A DNA stretch of 64,000 nt. Source: Ziziphus jujuba. Taxonomy: Eukaryota; Streptophyta; Magnoliopsida; Rosales; Rhamnaceae. Shown one piece after another: positions 12,448 to 24,126 of the stretch. Each line of letters begins with the position of its first letter. Position 1 is the stretch's first letter. Both the position numbers and the translations under genes were made by a program. The notes under the pieces were generated by a model. That model made no database searches, was not told where the DNA came from, and worked only from the letters and a program-made list of their open reading frames with translations. The stretch is from assembly GCF_031755915.1 (NCBI RefSeq), contig NC_083384.1:20451001-20515000 (forward strand), given 5' to 3'.

Positions 12448-12468
12448 TTTTTCCGGGAAAAATATCCC
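12442..12468. repeat. 27-bp perfect hairpin at the edge of the tandem duplication
   Basis: GGGATATTTTTCC, one central G, then GGAAAAATATCCC form a perfect 13-bp inverted repeat. It starts inside the last bases of copy 2 of the 296-bp duplication, so the palindrome sits exactly at the duplication breakpoint. Confidence 0.85.
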
Positions 12469-14340
12469 TTTATTTTATTATCCTATTTGTTTGGTGACCA
12501 TTAGCTAGGCTAGATTAGGTAGCTGGCACTTGGAAAAAACAATGAAAATGAGTTAAGTAGGACATGGACGGCAAAGGAAATGAAATGGAAAATTATGAGG
12601 CATCGCTAATGGAGAATATAAAATATACGTCTTTTTCAAGCATGGTTTCTGTGTGGTTGTGGATACTCGAATTAGTACAGCTAAATTTCTTGTATATACG
12701 AACAATTTTTTTGGTAGAACCCTCATTTAGTTTTGTTGGATTCTGAACCTTCCATTTTGAATAATATCTTGATTTGGCACCCAGTAATGTAGAAAATGTT
12801 TTTCTTTTCTTTAGTAAATATTAACTGTAGTTTCAATATTTATGCATTTAATAAATGGTGCAACATTAAAATGCATCTAAATTGCATGCAAGGAGAATAT
12901 TCATCTCTAAATAAGAGCATAATCACATACAATGAAAATTTTGTTATAGTTAAAATAATCTAACAGTTAAAAAGTTACCATATATAAATTTTGGTAAAAT
13001 ATTTGCAGAATTTACAAATTTTAATAGTGTTGGTGCTAATTCAATATATAAAAAATAAATGTAAAAATATTTAAACTAAAACAAAAAATTTTTTGGTGAA
13101 TATTGAAGCAACAAACCACTTATTTATTTATTTTGGTCTACAAATGAAAAACATGGAAACGTTGTTTTTTTTTTTTTTTAATTTGGCAATACGCGTTTTT
13201 CGAAAACACTATCTTCCAAAGTTCATTTTGTCAGGTGAAAATTTTGTTGGTCTTTGAGTACTCAAAACTTTGTTTGTTGTGTTATTTGGATATGAATATT
13301 TTTGTATTTCCCAATTTTAGAAACATAAAATTATTCTTGCAGAAAATAACATTAATTTTTTTCTATATTTCTACATAGGTTGGTAGTCTCAAACCAGTAA
13401 CTGGCAAATTCCAAAACATTTACCTTCTAGCCATAGGCCATCTGATACAAGAAAGATACAGTGAACAGAAAATGAATCTCTAAGCAAAAGGAAAAAAAAA
13501 TAATAATTACAACAAATGAAGAAAATAAAAATAAAAAATACAAGGAATCGATGTAAATAAATGTCAATGAATCTAATTAAAGTCTCTTGATATTACAAAT
13601 CCTCTTGAAAAAAAATTTTTTTTAACAAAGATTAAATTTGAAATTATAATATTTTAGAACATCTTCAATAAAATATTCATTTATTTTATCTATTTAAAAA
13701 CCTTTTTTTCTACATTTTAAATAATAAACATTTTTCACTAATATTATACAAAAAAAGTCTGTTAAAGTGAGATGACAAAAAAAAATTGAAGCTGTTTAAC
13801 AGATCTTTTTTGCTTATAAAGGTTATTTGATAGTGTAAGTTATAATTTTTTTATTTTTTTCTCTCTTCTCTTATAATCAATTCAGTCCCTTTTCTCTTCG
13901 ATAACTTTTTACCTTCTTTTCCAGCATGCGATTTATTTTATTTAAAATTTTAAATATGATTTATTATAAAAAAGATTTAAATAAATACTATTTCACCCAA
14001 ATTTCAACATTTTTTAAATTTTTTACTATATAAATTTCAATGAAACAAAATTATTAAAAATGCTCTTAAAGCATCTTAGGGTTCACGCCAATTTAAATGA
14101 TTCTCATCTAGCTGTCGTTTTTAACATCAGTGATTACTATTATTTAATTGATACGTAATCATTATATAAATAATCATAATTGCAATTGAATAATTTTGTG
14201 AAAAGAATTTTGAAGCCAAGAATAATAATAAAAATAATCTTTTAAAAGTATTGTAAGTACGAACTCGATCATAAAATATTCTCTACTCTTAAAGAAATAA
14301 GAAACCCAAGTAATGTATCGTATAAACATAAAATTATATA
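12469..14340. other. Intergenic AT-rich DNA
   Basis: No convincing gene or repeat was found. The 60-codon frame at 12564-12746 has no recognisable domain. Confidence 0.45.
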
Positions 14341-14730
14341 GAGAAATAGCAGGTAGAAGGAGGTGGTGAGGTGGTGGCTGGCAAACAGAGTCGGTGGTTG
14401 TGTTAAATCCAATTTATTATTGGATGCAGCCGCGCGTCGAGCTGGGTGTGGTCGGCAGTTTGAGGACCCTGGGCTTTAGTGGTGGGCAGTACGGGCTCAC
14501 GAGTATATAGCACGAATCCACAGGTAAACTGAGAGACGTTGAGAAACCTCACTTGGGTCCCACAGTGGACTACTGGCCCACAGAAGAATTGCCACTTTGG
14601 CACAAAGGACAAGGGGCTGGGTTTTTTTAATTTATTATTATTTTTATGCCAGCTAATAATGCCACGCGTCTACATCATATACTTCTGTCTTCGGTTGGCT
14701 GTCTGGAAAGCGCTCTTTTTTTCTTTTTTC
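14341..14730. other. GC-richer intergenic island
   Basis: Base composition is more balanced here than in the flanks, with motifs such as GCCGCGCGTCGAGC and GCCACGCGTC. Short frames exist on both strands (14403-14612 minus; 14539-14799 plus) without recognisable domains. It could be a promoter remnant, a decayed exon or a MITE. Confidence 0.3.
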
Positions 14731-16427
14731 TTTTTTCTTTTTTTGGAGTTTCTATCTTTATGTTTAATCTCACTCTCACTCTTGTCACTTTCAGAATAAT
14801 TTTGTTTTCTTCTTTTAGTAAATTTTCTTTTATCCACGAGAGTTATAAAGTTTTTTCTTTTATCCAACGAGAGTTATGTGAGTTATAACAATGTTGTTTG
14901 GTGTACTCGTCGATTTAGGGTTTGTTTGGATTGAACTTATATTTTAATTTGATTAATTTTAAATGATAATGCATTTTATTTTTGTTTGTTTTGTCATATT
15001 AACAATGTTAAATAAGACTTTTTTTTTTATCTTATTCTAAAAAGCTAGAATTTTTCATTTTTGACTTAATACAAAAACATATTATCGTGTTTTTTAATTT
15101 TCCTTCTCAAAAATACCCTCATTAAAATTATAATCCCTAATAAATATTTTTTATCTCTTGGTCTCACACTAACAAAATCATAGATTTCTCTCAGTCTTTC
15201 TTGTCTCATAATTTTTCTCGGTCTCATTGCTTTCTTTTCGTCACTGCAACGAATTCGCTGGAGATTGCTGCCAGTAGTCACCAATCAGTTGCTTTTCTTT
15301 CTTTTTCCTTTTGCTCTCTCTTACAGATGTTTGTGATCATATGGTAGTTGTCGGCGATTGAAGGTTCTAGATTTTTTTTTTTTTTTTTTTTGAAAAAAGC
15401 TTTTGGATTGTTGATTAGTTGGAGATTTTAAGGATCTTGGCAGGGAAGAAAATTGTTTATGGTTAGGGATGAAAAATCGATCTAAGCGAGAAAAAATCGT
15501 TTAAGAGGAGAAAAAATGTTAGGGTTAAGGTTAGGAAGAGAATTTTTTATTTACTAAATTATTCTTCAATTTGTTGATGCTCTAATGTTAAAATTGGGAT
15601 AAAGTTGTTACTCTGAATATAATATTTTAATTATAAGTATTTAAAATATTTTATTAATGATGAAGAATTAAATATTTTCAGTATAACGTATATTTTTAAT
15701 ATTTGAAAAGTACTTATCTTTTAAAAAAGAAAAAGAAAAAAACAAATAAACAAACAAAAAAGTAAGAGTTAATCACTTATGTCTGTTTAGATTTTAAAAA
15801 TCACTTAATTCTATTAAGATATAAGTTAAAAAAAAAAAGGAAAAAGAAAAATAAATATGGCCTTAATCAAGTAGTAAAATTATTTTGAGGTTCAAGTTCA
15901 AATTTCGATTCAAATTAAAATTTCCCTTTCCTCAATTTATAATCAAAAAACCAATTTTGTTTAGTAATTTCATGGTTAATATCGATTTATTCTTTGGGAT
16001 GACAATGACCAACCAGAAAATATATCCAAAGATTACACCATTACATATATACAAGCTCAAATCAAGTACTTAATATCAGAACTAATATTAAGATTTTCTT
16101 TTTTTAATTTTTAGATCACATTAAAGGTTGAAATTTAAAATTACATTTATCAATAACTGGTTTTTGACAAAGTTTATTTTCTCTATATAGAGTTTTAGTA
16201 TATTACTAAATTCAAATTTCACTATTTTTTAAATTTTAAATCTTAACTTTTGATGTGATCCAATAGCTAATAAAGGAAGATTTGATGTGAACCTGACTTT
16301 TAATATGTGTATATATACATATATAGATATTAATGAACATTATATATAAAAATGATAAATGCAATCTAAGTATTTACATAATATGTAAAGTTAATTAATA
16401 ATTTTTTTCTAATTTATCTGTGAGGTT
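14731..16427. other. AT-rich intergenic DNA with MITE-like sequence
   Basis: No gene was recognised. Near 14918-14935 'AGGGTTTGTTTGGATTGAA' resembles MITE termini. The block around 15850-16260 has approximately inverted 'AAATTTCxxxTTxAAATTT'-type segments, but the ends are not defined. Confidence 0.3.
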
Positions 16428-16653
16428 TATCAGTTATTTCAAATGCACTATAAATGTTAACTACACCAAATATGCAATTTTGAACCTCTCAACTATTTAT
16501 CTACTTCTATATGATATACTGACATTGACTTGAGCATGAGAATGCCTTTGACTGATACCACACTAACACCTAGAATTTTTCTAACATCTTTTGCAAGTCA
16601 CAAACCGAAGATATGAGAGGTATGGTCAAGCTAGGTTTCTGCATCAACATTTA
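16428..16653 (+). repeat. 5' LTR remnant of the Tat-like element
   Basis: It is homologous, in direct orientation, to the right part of the LTR ending near 20645. Homology starts around 'TTATCAGTTATTTC' and stops at 'CTGCATCAACA'. Confidence 0.55.
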
Positions 16654-16948
16654 GTACTAGAAGGAGGATCAAACGTTCCTATATAGCTAAAAACAGCTGT
16701 AGCAATGAGCATCTAAGAGAGTTCTAGAAAGAATGTTCATTCTAATATGTACCCTATACATGTATCTTTACCTTTTGTTCTATTAAGAGGTAAAAGGCAA
16801 GCCAAAGAAGGTCAAAGATCTAGTTCATTCTTTGTCAACAACGAAGAAAAGACCAAAAAAATTAAAAAAAAAAAAAAAAAAAAAAGGAAGAAGGTGTTGT
16901 CACTCTACATTAATTTGGAAAACAAAATGGGAAAAGGCTTTTAAAGTT

Positions 16949-17540
16949 TGAGTATCACTATGACAAATCCACTTCAACCTCATCTTAAGTATGCCTCAAG
17001 AAAAGTTAAGCAACATTGAGGGAGAGATCGATTATCGAGGGAAGTGGCAAAAAACTACTTGGCTTGAAAAAGAACATCAAATATTAGACAAATCAAACTT
17101 ATGCCATCATTTTAATGAAAAGCAATGAGGAAAACTTGAAGATTCAGCCACCTTTTGCCTTAAAGATGGGTGATCACTATGACAAATCCACATCAACCTC
17201 ATCTTGAGGTAAGTATGCCTCAAGACAAGTTAAGCAGTATTGAGGGAGAGACCATTTATCGAGGAAGTGGTGAAAAAGGCTAAACTTGAAAAAGAACTTC
17301 GAATGTTAGACAAATCAAACTTATGCCATCATTTTAATGAAAAGCAATGAGGCAAACTTGGAGATTCAATCACCTTTTGCCTCAAAGAAAGGCGAGACAA
17401 ATCCAATTTACGTCATCACCTTAACACAAGACAACAAGGTGAACTTAACGATTCGGTGAATTCTCATCTTAGAAAATAACAGGATAGGTTTGACTTACGT
17501 CATTACCTTGACGTAAGGTGATGAGGTCAACCTAGAGGTT
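16949..17540 (+). repeat. Leader tandem repeats of the Tat-like element
   Basis: Two copies of a roughly 220-bp unit lie at about 16950-17165 and 17170-17385. Shared segments include 'TGACAAATCCAC' with 'TCAACCTCATCTT', and 'CTTATGCCATCATTTTAATG' at 17099 and 17319. Two shorter diverged subunits follow near 17405 and 17490. Confidence 0.75.
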
Positions 17541-17576
17541 TAGTAACCTATTACTTTAGAGAAAAGAAAGAGCAAG

Positions 17577-18490
17577 GATGGAAAGAACAATTTAAACGAT
17601 TGAAGGATAAATGGACAACCTTGGAATTAACAATTGGAGCTAAGTAAATTGAACATCCAAAGTGGACAAAATCTCTATTCTTTAAGGAGATTTCATAAGC
17701 ATCGATGCCATCAAATTTTCATATGCCGCAGGTTAACCTTTATGATGGAATAGGAGATCCAGTTGAACACTTAAAATTGTATTGCATATGGATGGAGCAC
17801 TATGGCATTACAGATCTCACATTTTGTCGATATTTCCTCTTGCATTAATTGGATCAGCTAAATGTAGTTCATAAAGCTCATACCAAGATCTATTAAGTCA
17901 TTCACTTAGCTAGGACATATTTTTGTTTCTCAGTTTATAGAAGCTAAGGATGTAAAAAGGCCATAGCCAATCTTCTCTCGGTAAACAAAAGGAAGGTGAA
18001 ACTCGCAAAAATTACCTTATCAAATTTAATTATGAAGCTATGTGAGCATAATCATAAAATGCTAAAAATAGCATTAATGGCTCTCATGGAAGCATTACCA
18101 CAAAGAACTTCTATGGACAATTAGAGAGAAACCATTGAAAAATTTCTATTATTTGCTTAACAAAGTTGAAAAGTTATTAATATTAAAGAACTAGTCAAAT
18201 TAAAAAGGATACAAATAAGAGAAACTACAAATATGGAGAGAAGAATAATAGTCAATAGATAGTTCAATCAAACCAAAAGCATTCCCCACATCAAATTTAG
18301 GCTTGTTTTCATTAAGCATATCAAGCAATGAAATAGTAATGCAAATTAGGGACCAAAACTTGTTACATTGGCTAAACAAACTTATATCAAGTCAGAAACT
18401 AGAAACCAAAGAAAGTTTTATCATTTTCATAATGATCATGGTCACACAATTGAGAAACACTTGTACCTAAAAGGCAAGATTGAATAATAG
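17577..18490 (+). pseudogene. Broken gag of the Tat-like retrotransposon
   Basis: The frame from about 17577 reads EWKEQFKRLKDKW. It continues past TAA codons to PQVNLYDGIGDPVEHLKLY (about 17725-17785), the classic 'LYDGxxDPxxHL' block of Tat-lineage gag. Further on, 'FYHFHNDHGHTIEKHLYLK' (about 18417-18475) matches the 'FHxDHGHxTExCxxLK' tail. Several in-frame stops and frame changes make it non-functional. Gag would form the capsid shell for reverse transcription. No intact start is visible. Confidence 0.65.
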
Positions 18491-18839
18491 GAGTTTGTAA
18501 TAGCCAATGTTAGATGTAGATCTCCCTAATTAGCTATATAATATTGTTCATGTCAAAAAAAAAAAAATCAAATATGAAGGATTCTGTTAATCTTATAGAC
18601 CTTAATAGACAATACTACCACTAATCTCATATGATAAGCTGTACGTCATATAAAGTACATCAAATTAGTTCAATTTAATAAATTCTTCATCTCGTATTGG
18701 AGTAAGTAAAAATCCATTATTTATGAAATAAAGTTCATCGTTGATTCTGCTTTGACAATTTAAATATCTTTTATGTGTTAACATCGGACTACATTATGTT
18801 ATATATTATTGACATCATATCACAACAACAAAAGATCAT

Positions 18840-19660
18840 AAGGTGATAAATACTAACATTGTTGTGATGCACTTAAGTGTGATAAATTCTGACATTGTCG
18901 AGATAAGCTAGATCAAATCAAGCGACATGTGGTAAATTTTGATATTGTCAAGATGTGCTTAAATGTGATAAATCTTGGCATTATTAAGATGCAAATCAAT
19001 CAACATTATCAAACTGATGAGATGCACTTAAGTGTGATAAATCCTAACAATGACAAGTTATACTAAATTAAATAGATTAATATTTTGATATTGTTGAGGC
19101 ATACTTAAATGTGATAAGCCCTTACATTATTGAGATATAAGGTAATCAATGTCCTGACACCATTGATGTGCGCTTAAATGTGACAGGTCCAAACATTGTC
19201 AAATTATACTAAATAAAATCAATCAACATTCCAATACTATTGAGGAGTGCTTAAGTGTGATAAGTCTTAACATTATCAAGATGTAAATCAATTGACATCC
19301 TAACATTATCGAGCACGCTTAAGCGTGATAAGTCTTGACATTGTCAAATTATGTCAAACCAATCAACATATTGATATTGTTGAGGCCTGTTTAAATTTGA
19401 TAAGTTTTGATACTATTGAAATACAAATAAAGCGACATCAATATACCTGATATTATCGAGGTATGCTTAAATGTGATAAGTCCTAATATTCTTCAGCTAT
19501 ACTAAATCAAATCAATCAATATCTCAACATTGTCAAAGTGCACTTAAATCTGATAAGCTCTGATATTGTTAAGATAAATTAGATCAAATAAATCTACATC
19601 AACATATCCAATATTGTCGAGGCATGCATAAGTGTGATAAGTCTCACATTATTCAAATAC
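18840..19660. repeat. Degenerate ~76-bp minisatellite, about 11 units
   Basis: The core 'CTTAAxTGTGATAAGTC' recurs near 18869, 18958, 19025, 19107, 19172, 19250, 19318, 19389, 19466, 19542 and 19627. Spacings are 65-89 bp, mean about 76. Neighbouring 'ACATTxTCxAGxT' and 'AAATCAATCAACAT' blocks recur too. It lies inside the Tat-like element, downstream of gag. Confidence 0.8.
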
Positions 19661-20399
19661 AAATGCACAACAAAATGAAACATGGTGGATAATGCAATAT
19701 CCAATATGAAATTGACATTAAATAATGCGACATATGAAGCACAACGGGCATGAAGCATCTTGGATAATGCGATATATGACATAATTCAACATTTGATGAT
19801 ATTAAACAACCCATCATAAAGTCGACATTACTCAACATAAAACTTTGTGGATTATGCAACTAAACATTGAACAACATAAAACAACAATATGCAATATGAC
19901 ATGAAGTTGCTACTATACAACATGAAGTTGGGAGTATACGTCATTAACTCAACATTATATAACATTTAGTATACAACTAATGCTTCAGGATTATTTAAAA
20001 CCTACTTATGCACATTCTATCAGTTTTTCGATTGTACATTGTAGCTGAGGGATTAATTTTATGGATGAATTTGACTCTTGCTTATGTGGTAATTCCTATA
20101 TGGAGACATTAACCTATGTGGCAATAATATCCTATGTGGCACAATTACAATTATCACATATTAAACCATTATTCGATATGGCATCACCAACATTATTGGA
20201 TTACTATGCAATGATTTACTGTTATATATCGTGAGATATGATCACTTATATCTAATTAAATGAGAGAGAATAATCTCTGCTAACCTCTAGATAAATACAT
20301 CTTAAAGTAAATCTCATAAATAATGTATTCTCAGTAGTTTCCATTAAATATTGAAGGTTGAACGACATGATTTTACCAAAATCAAATCTCATTTATGAC
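19661..20399. other. Interior of the Tat-like element, unrecognised
   Basis: Short repeated words such as 'ACATAAAAC', 'ATGCAATATGACATGAAG' and 'CTATGTGGCA' recur, but no coding motif. The left part of the 3' LTR may begin somewhere within 20000-20400. Confidence 0.35.
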
Positions 20400-20645
20400 A
20401 TTTATCAATTATCCCAAATGCATATAAATATGAACTACTCAACAAAATTAGTATGCAATTTTGAACCTCTTGACTATTTCTCTACTTCTACATGATATAT
20501 AGCATTGATTTGAGCCTTGGAGTGCTCTTGGCCGATGCCACATCGACAGCTCAAGTTTTTTTTCTTTTCTTTTTTTACATCTTTTGCTTATCACAAATTG
20601 AAGACGTGAGAGTTTTCGTTAAATCAAATTTCTGCATCAACAATA
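20400..20645 (+). repeat. 3' LTR remnant of the Tat-like element
   Basis: It matches 16428-16653 in direct orientation. It contains a T-rich insertion near 20556-20577 that is absent from the 5' copy. Confidence 0.55.
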
Positions 20646-20714
20646 ATCATAGAAAATTAGTGAGAGTTTTCGTTGAATCAAATTTTTGTATCAACATTAA
20701 TCATAGAAAATTAA
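20606..20714. repeat. 54-bp tandem duplication at the LTR edge
   Basis: 'GTGAGAGTTTTCGTT' through 'ATCATAGAAAATTA' occurs twice with a 54-bp offset (20606 and 20660). The first copy overlaps the end of the LTR, so LTR end plus flank were duplicated after insertion. Confidence 0.85.
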
Positions 20715-21627
20715 GATCATTAATTGGGTCATTTTAGTTGACAATTAATTTGGTTTCGAACATTTTTGAACGTTGAAACAATATTCTTTTCATGTTGTGA
20801 CAAATATTATTTACAGAATGTCATTGCCTTCTAGTTTGAAAATCACTTGGTAGGAACAAATGGCTAAAAATTAAAATGATTGCTTTGTTTTAGATGTTTT
20901 TGGAATTGAATGGATACCACGAACCATTAGTTTTACAATCTTTTTTAATGAGGGAAAAAAAAATTAGTGCTTTACATATTTGATTCCATATAGAATTGGT
21001 ATATCAAATATATGGTTAACAATTAAAGCATGTGTAATAAAAAAAAATAAAAAAGGCATGCAAAAGCTATCACAACTATATGAATAAATATAGTGTTTTT
21101 TTTTTTTTTTTGGTTGTTTTGAGCAAGTATATTGAAGTGTAAACGCTAGGCCATCAACTTATTTACCGGGTTCCGTTCAAAAAAAAAAAAAAGGGAAAAA
21201 GAAAAAGGAACTTATTTATCAGGTGATGTGAAAATGACATGTTATGATTTTATTAGCGATTTGCATTAGTTTCATTTATCTTTTAACATTACATATTTAA
21301 TTCATATACATTTTTCAACCAATAAAATAATGTCATTTTTGTTATATTACTTGGTAAATAAGCTAGTCTGAGTAGTAGTGCTGTATATAATTTACTTTCC
21401 TATTAATAGAGATTTTCTTATATAGTTTAAGTTTATTTCATTCTTTTTCTCTTTTCCCTCTCTCCATTTTTCTATATAACATTAATTAATTGGAATTAAA
21501 ATCAAAGAAGACAACATATTTGGCACCTTTTTTTTTCTGTCAACAAATTTTGTTCAAATTGCAGCCTATAATTTTGGAAGCTGAAAAACAAAATGTATCA
21601 AATAATTTGAATCAAGATAGATATAAA

Positions 21628-22095
21628 ATTTTAATAATTTTTAGGTTTTATCACAATGGAATACCCTTGATTTTTATGGTTTAGCGGTTTAGGCCTTTAA
21701 TATTCAAAAGTTACGAGTTATTAAGCCTTTGATTTACAATTTATTATAATTTAGAACATATTTGGCTTTTGATTAATGGGTTGTTATGTCGCTTACAAAT
21801 CAAAGGGTTGGTATTAAAATTCATTAAATTTCAAACTGAAAGATACTAACCAATGCAATTTAATATTTTCTAGTTTTGAAATTTTATTTTTAGTAGTTTT
21901 ATTTTAAAATTGCGCTTTGATGCCCTATGTGTAATCTGCATGGAATGGCCATCAAATACCCCATGGTCAAAAGTAAAAGAATGGTTGAAAGTGTAATAAA
22001 TTGTAGATCGAAGACCTAAATTGTAAGTTTCAAAAATTGGAAGCCTTAATCACCAATGGCAAAAATCAAAAGTACTAAAATATAATAATTTTTAA
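21628..22095. mobile_element. MITE-like element with imperfect inverted ends
   Basis: The left end includes 'AATAATTTTTAGGTTTTATC' and then 'CTTTGATTTACAATTTATTA'. The right end contains approximate reverse complements ('AATAAATTGTAGATCGAAG' and 'CTAAAATATAATAATTTTT'). Length is about 470 bp with no coding capacity. Ends are approximate. Confidence 0.45.
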
Positions 22096-22702
22096 TATTT
22101 AATACAACTCAGTTCGGATTGCCCATAATGAAGTTGTAGAGGATCTTTGTACGAGGTGCATAAAATGAAACAAGACAATGTAGAGATGATAGAATGCATA
22201 ATGATTCCTGTTGAACAAGGGGTACCATACGCTCATGTTGCCTGAGTGTGACGCATTAGACAATAATTTCATGTACATATTTCAGGGACCCATTTTTATT
22301 TCCTCTCTTATTTTCCAACATCTAACATAAAAATATTTTAAAAAAAAAAAATCAACTATCATAATAATAGAAAAATAAAGGCCATTTGATAGAATTTATG
22401 TTTTTAGTTTTTGACTTTTTATATTTAATTATATGTAATTTGTTTATTTTAAATATTATTATTAGTAGTTTTTTTTAACAAGTAATTGTTATTTAGTTAG
22501 TGATAGAAGTTTTTAAAAACATTTCAAATAATTATAAATGGAGGGGAAAAAAACATAAACACTGAATTTAATTTGATGTTTATGTTTTTTCTTTTTTTAG
22601 TATATTTCATGTGAACCCCCGGTGGTTTGCACTGATTACAATCTAATAAATTAGATTTGGAAAAGTATAACTAGCACCCTGGATAATATTATTCTAAAGG
22701 AT

Positions 22703-22885
22703 TTGAATGAAATAATGGCGAAGAAAAATGATGATTTTTTGAAATCTAAGAAGAGGTTAATGCTATTTTTGAAATTAAAGAAATCAAAATATCTTCAGGT
22801 GATGCATGGTTGTGCAAGAGGTGGAAAACAGGTGATGCATGGTTGTGCAAGAGGTGGAAAAGAGTCGACGGAATGGAATGATTGA
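22703..22885 (+). CDS. Small unrecognised frame with an internal 11-residue duplication
   Basis: This frame of 60 codons begins MNEIMAKKND, is lysine-rich in its first half and contains a perfect 33-bp tandem duplication (22796-22828 and 22829-22861). The duplication adds exactly 11 residues (QVMHGCARGGK twice) without breaking the frame. No domain is recognised and there is no supporting context. It may be a fragment of a captured gene or a chance frame. Whether it is expressed cannot be judged from sequence. Confidence 0.2.
   Translation: MNEIMAKKNDDFLKSKKRLMLFLKLKKSKYLQVMHGCARGGKQVMHGCARGGKESTEWND
22796..22861. repeat. Perfect 33-bp tandem duplication
   Basis: The unit starts CAGGTGATGCATGGTTG and is repeated exactly twice, head to tail. 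Confidence 0.95.
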
Positions 22886-23418
22886 GTACATCATTAGAAG
22901 TTGAGTGCAAATGTTAGCAGTATGTTACGATATTGAAGTGCAAGATAGCTGAAATATATGTTTGGTGGTGATGGCTGCATTTTTTTTAACAGGAAGAGAA
23001 ACCCCCAAAAAAAAAAAATTGCAAAAAAAGAATAAAAATACTAAAATAAAATTCATTTTAGAATATTTTAGAATAAAAACATTATCAGTGAATTTTATTC
23101 TAAATAAAACTTATTAGAGAATAACTTTTTTAAAAAAATTATCTTATAAATAGACATTCTAACATAAGCAACAACACCTCCTAACTTCCATATCACATAA
23201 ATTTTAATAAATATAATTATTGAAGATGATTTCATGAAAAATTGATGAACTTAACCTTTTTTTCCTCCTTTTAAATTTGTAGTCAATTAAGATGTTTGAT
23301 AAATTATAATTAACATTAACTAAGAAAGTAAACAAACAACATATATTTAAGTAAGAGAAACAGGAAAGCCTAAAAGTTAAAAACTAAAATCATAAACATT
23401 ATAAAGAACAAGTTAGGG

Positions 23419-24004
23419 AACCGCACAGTACAACAAAAATACTTATTTATGTTATTTAATAGATACAAAGAAAGATGTCTCTGTTTACAGCAGATAAACC
23501 CTCTTTTGCTGAATTATATAATAATTAGAATTATAGCAATAACCAAAAAAGAAAAAACCTAAATAAAAAATTTATAAATAGAGTCAAAGCTCTAGACAAA
23601 ACTTTAGATAAGATATTTTTTATTTGGGATATATTTGAAAAAGATATTAGATTTTGTAATGATAATCCTCAAAACAAATATTTACCTAAAATATATAATC
23701 CTTTCTTGAATGGCACCTATCAGGGACGAATCATAAATTTTTTTTCAACTGCAATCCTTAATGAAACTTCCAAAAAAATATAACATTAACATAGAGGATT
23801 TTTGGATAAATAAAATTCATAGTATCCTTATTATTTTTAATTACTTAAAATTTGAGCAGATAAAAAATCCATTTGATAAGAAATCATTAACAACAAAAAT
23901 TTTATATCTTTTAAACTTAATCAATGAACTTACTAAAAAATCATCGTTAAATTTTAAAGAACTGCACAGTATAACAAAAATACTTATTTATGTTATTTAA
24001 TAGA
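23419..24004. repeat. ~46-bp direct repeats flanking the plastid insertion
   Basis: 'GCACAGTAxAACAAAAATAC' followed by 'TTATTTATGTTATTTAATAG' occurs at 23424-23464 and again at 23963-24003, offset 539. The two copies differ at only a few bases. They bracket the ycf1-derived segment. Confidence 0.85.
23470..23970 (+). pseudogene. ycf1: Nuclear plastid DNA (NUPT): internal fragment of ycf1/TIC214
   Basis: The plus strand reads MSLFTADKPSFAELYN (near 23474), then INRVKALDKTLDKIFFIWD (from about 23577) and YLPKIYNPFLNGTYQGRI (about 23681-23735). In a shifted frame it continues EDFWINKIHSILIIFNYLK and FDKKSLTTKILYLLNLINE. This order and wording match the C-terminal half of plastid-encoded Ycf1 (TIC214), a component of the chloroplast import complex. 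There is an in-frame TAG near 23523 and a one-base shift in the A run near 23772, so it is non-functional. The fragment sits between 46-bp direct repeats and is surrounded by nuclear repeats, so it is a transferred copy rather than plastid genome. Confidence 0.8.
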
Positions 24005-24126
24005 CCAATATATATATATATATATATATTAACTTTTTCTTTTATTTTTTTTATTTGTCTTCCAAACCATCTCTATCAAATACATTCTTTCGGTGAAGTC
24101 TTAAAAGTTATGCACCAAATAAGTAA

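Larger units (their letters stand above)
16428..20645 (+). mobile_element. Decayed Ty3/gypsy Tat-like LTR retrotransposon
   Basis: Direct repeats of about 225 bp lie at 16428-16653 and 20400-20645. They share 'TATGCAATTTTGAACCTCT', 'CATCTTTTGC' and a terminal 'TTTCTGCATCAACA'. Between them, on the plus strand, are gag remnants typical of the Tat group. No protease or polymerase motif was recognised, so it is internally deleted or the pol region has decayed. The middle is occupied by a degenerate minisatellite. The 5' LTR appears truncated at its left end. Confidence 0.6.

Noticed and set aside
23470..23970. Contamination by plastid genome sequence
   Set aside because: The ycf1-like stretch is short, carries a stop and a frameshift, and is embedded in nuclear repeats.
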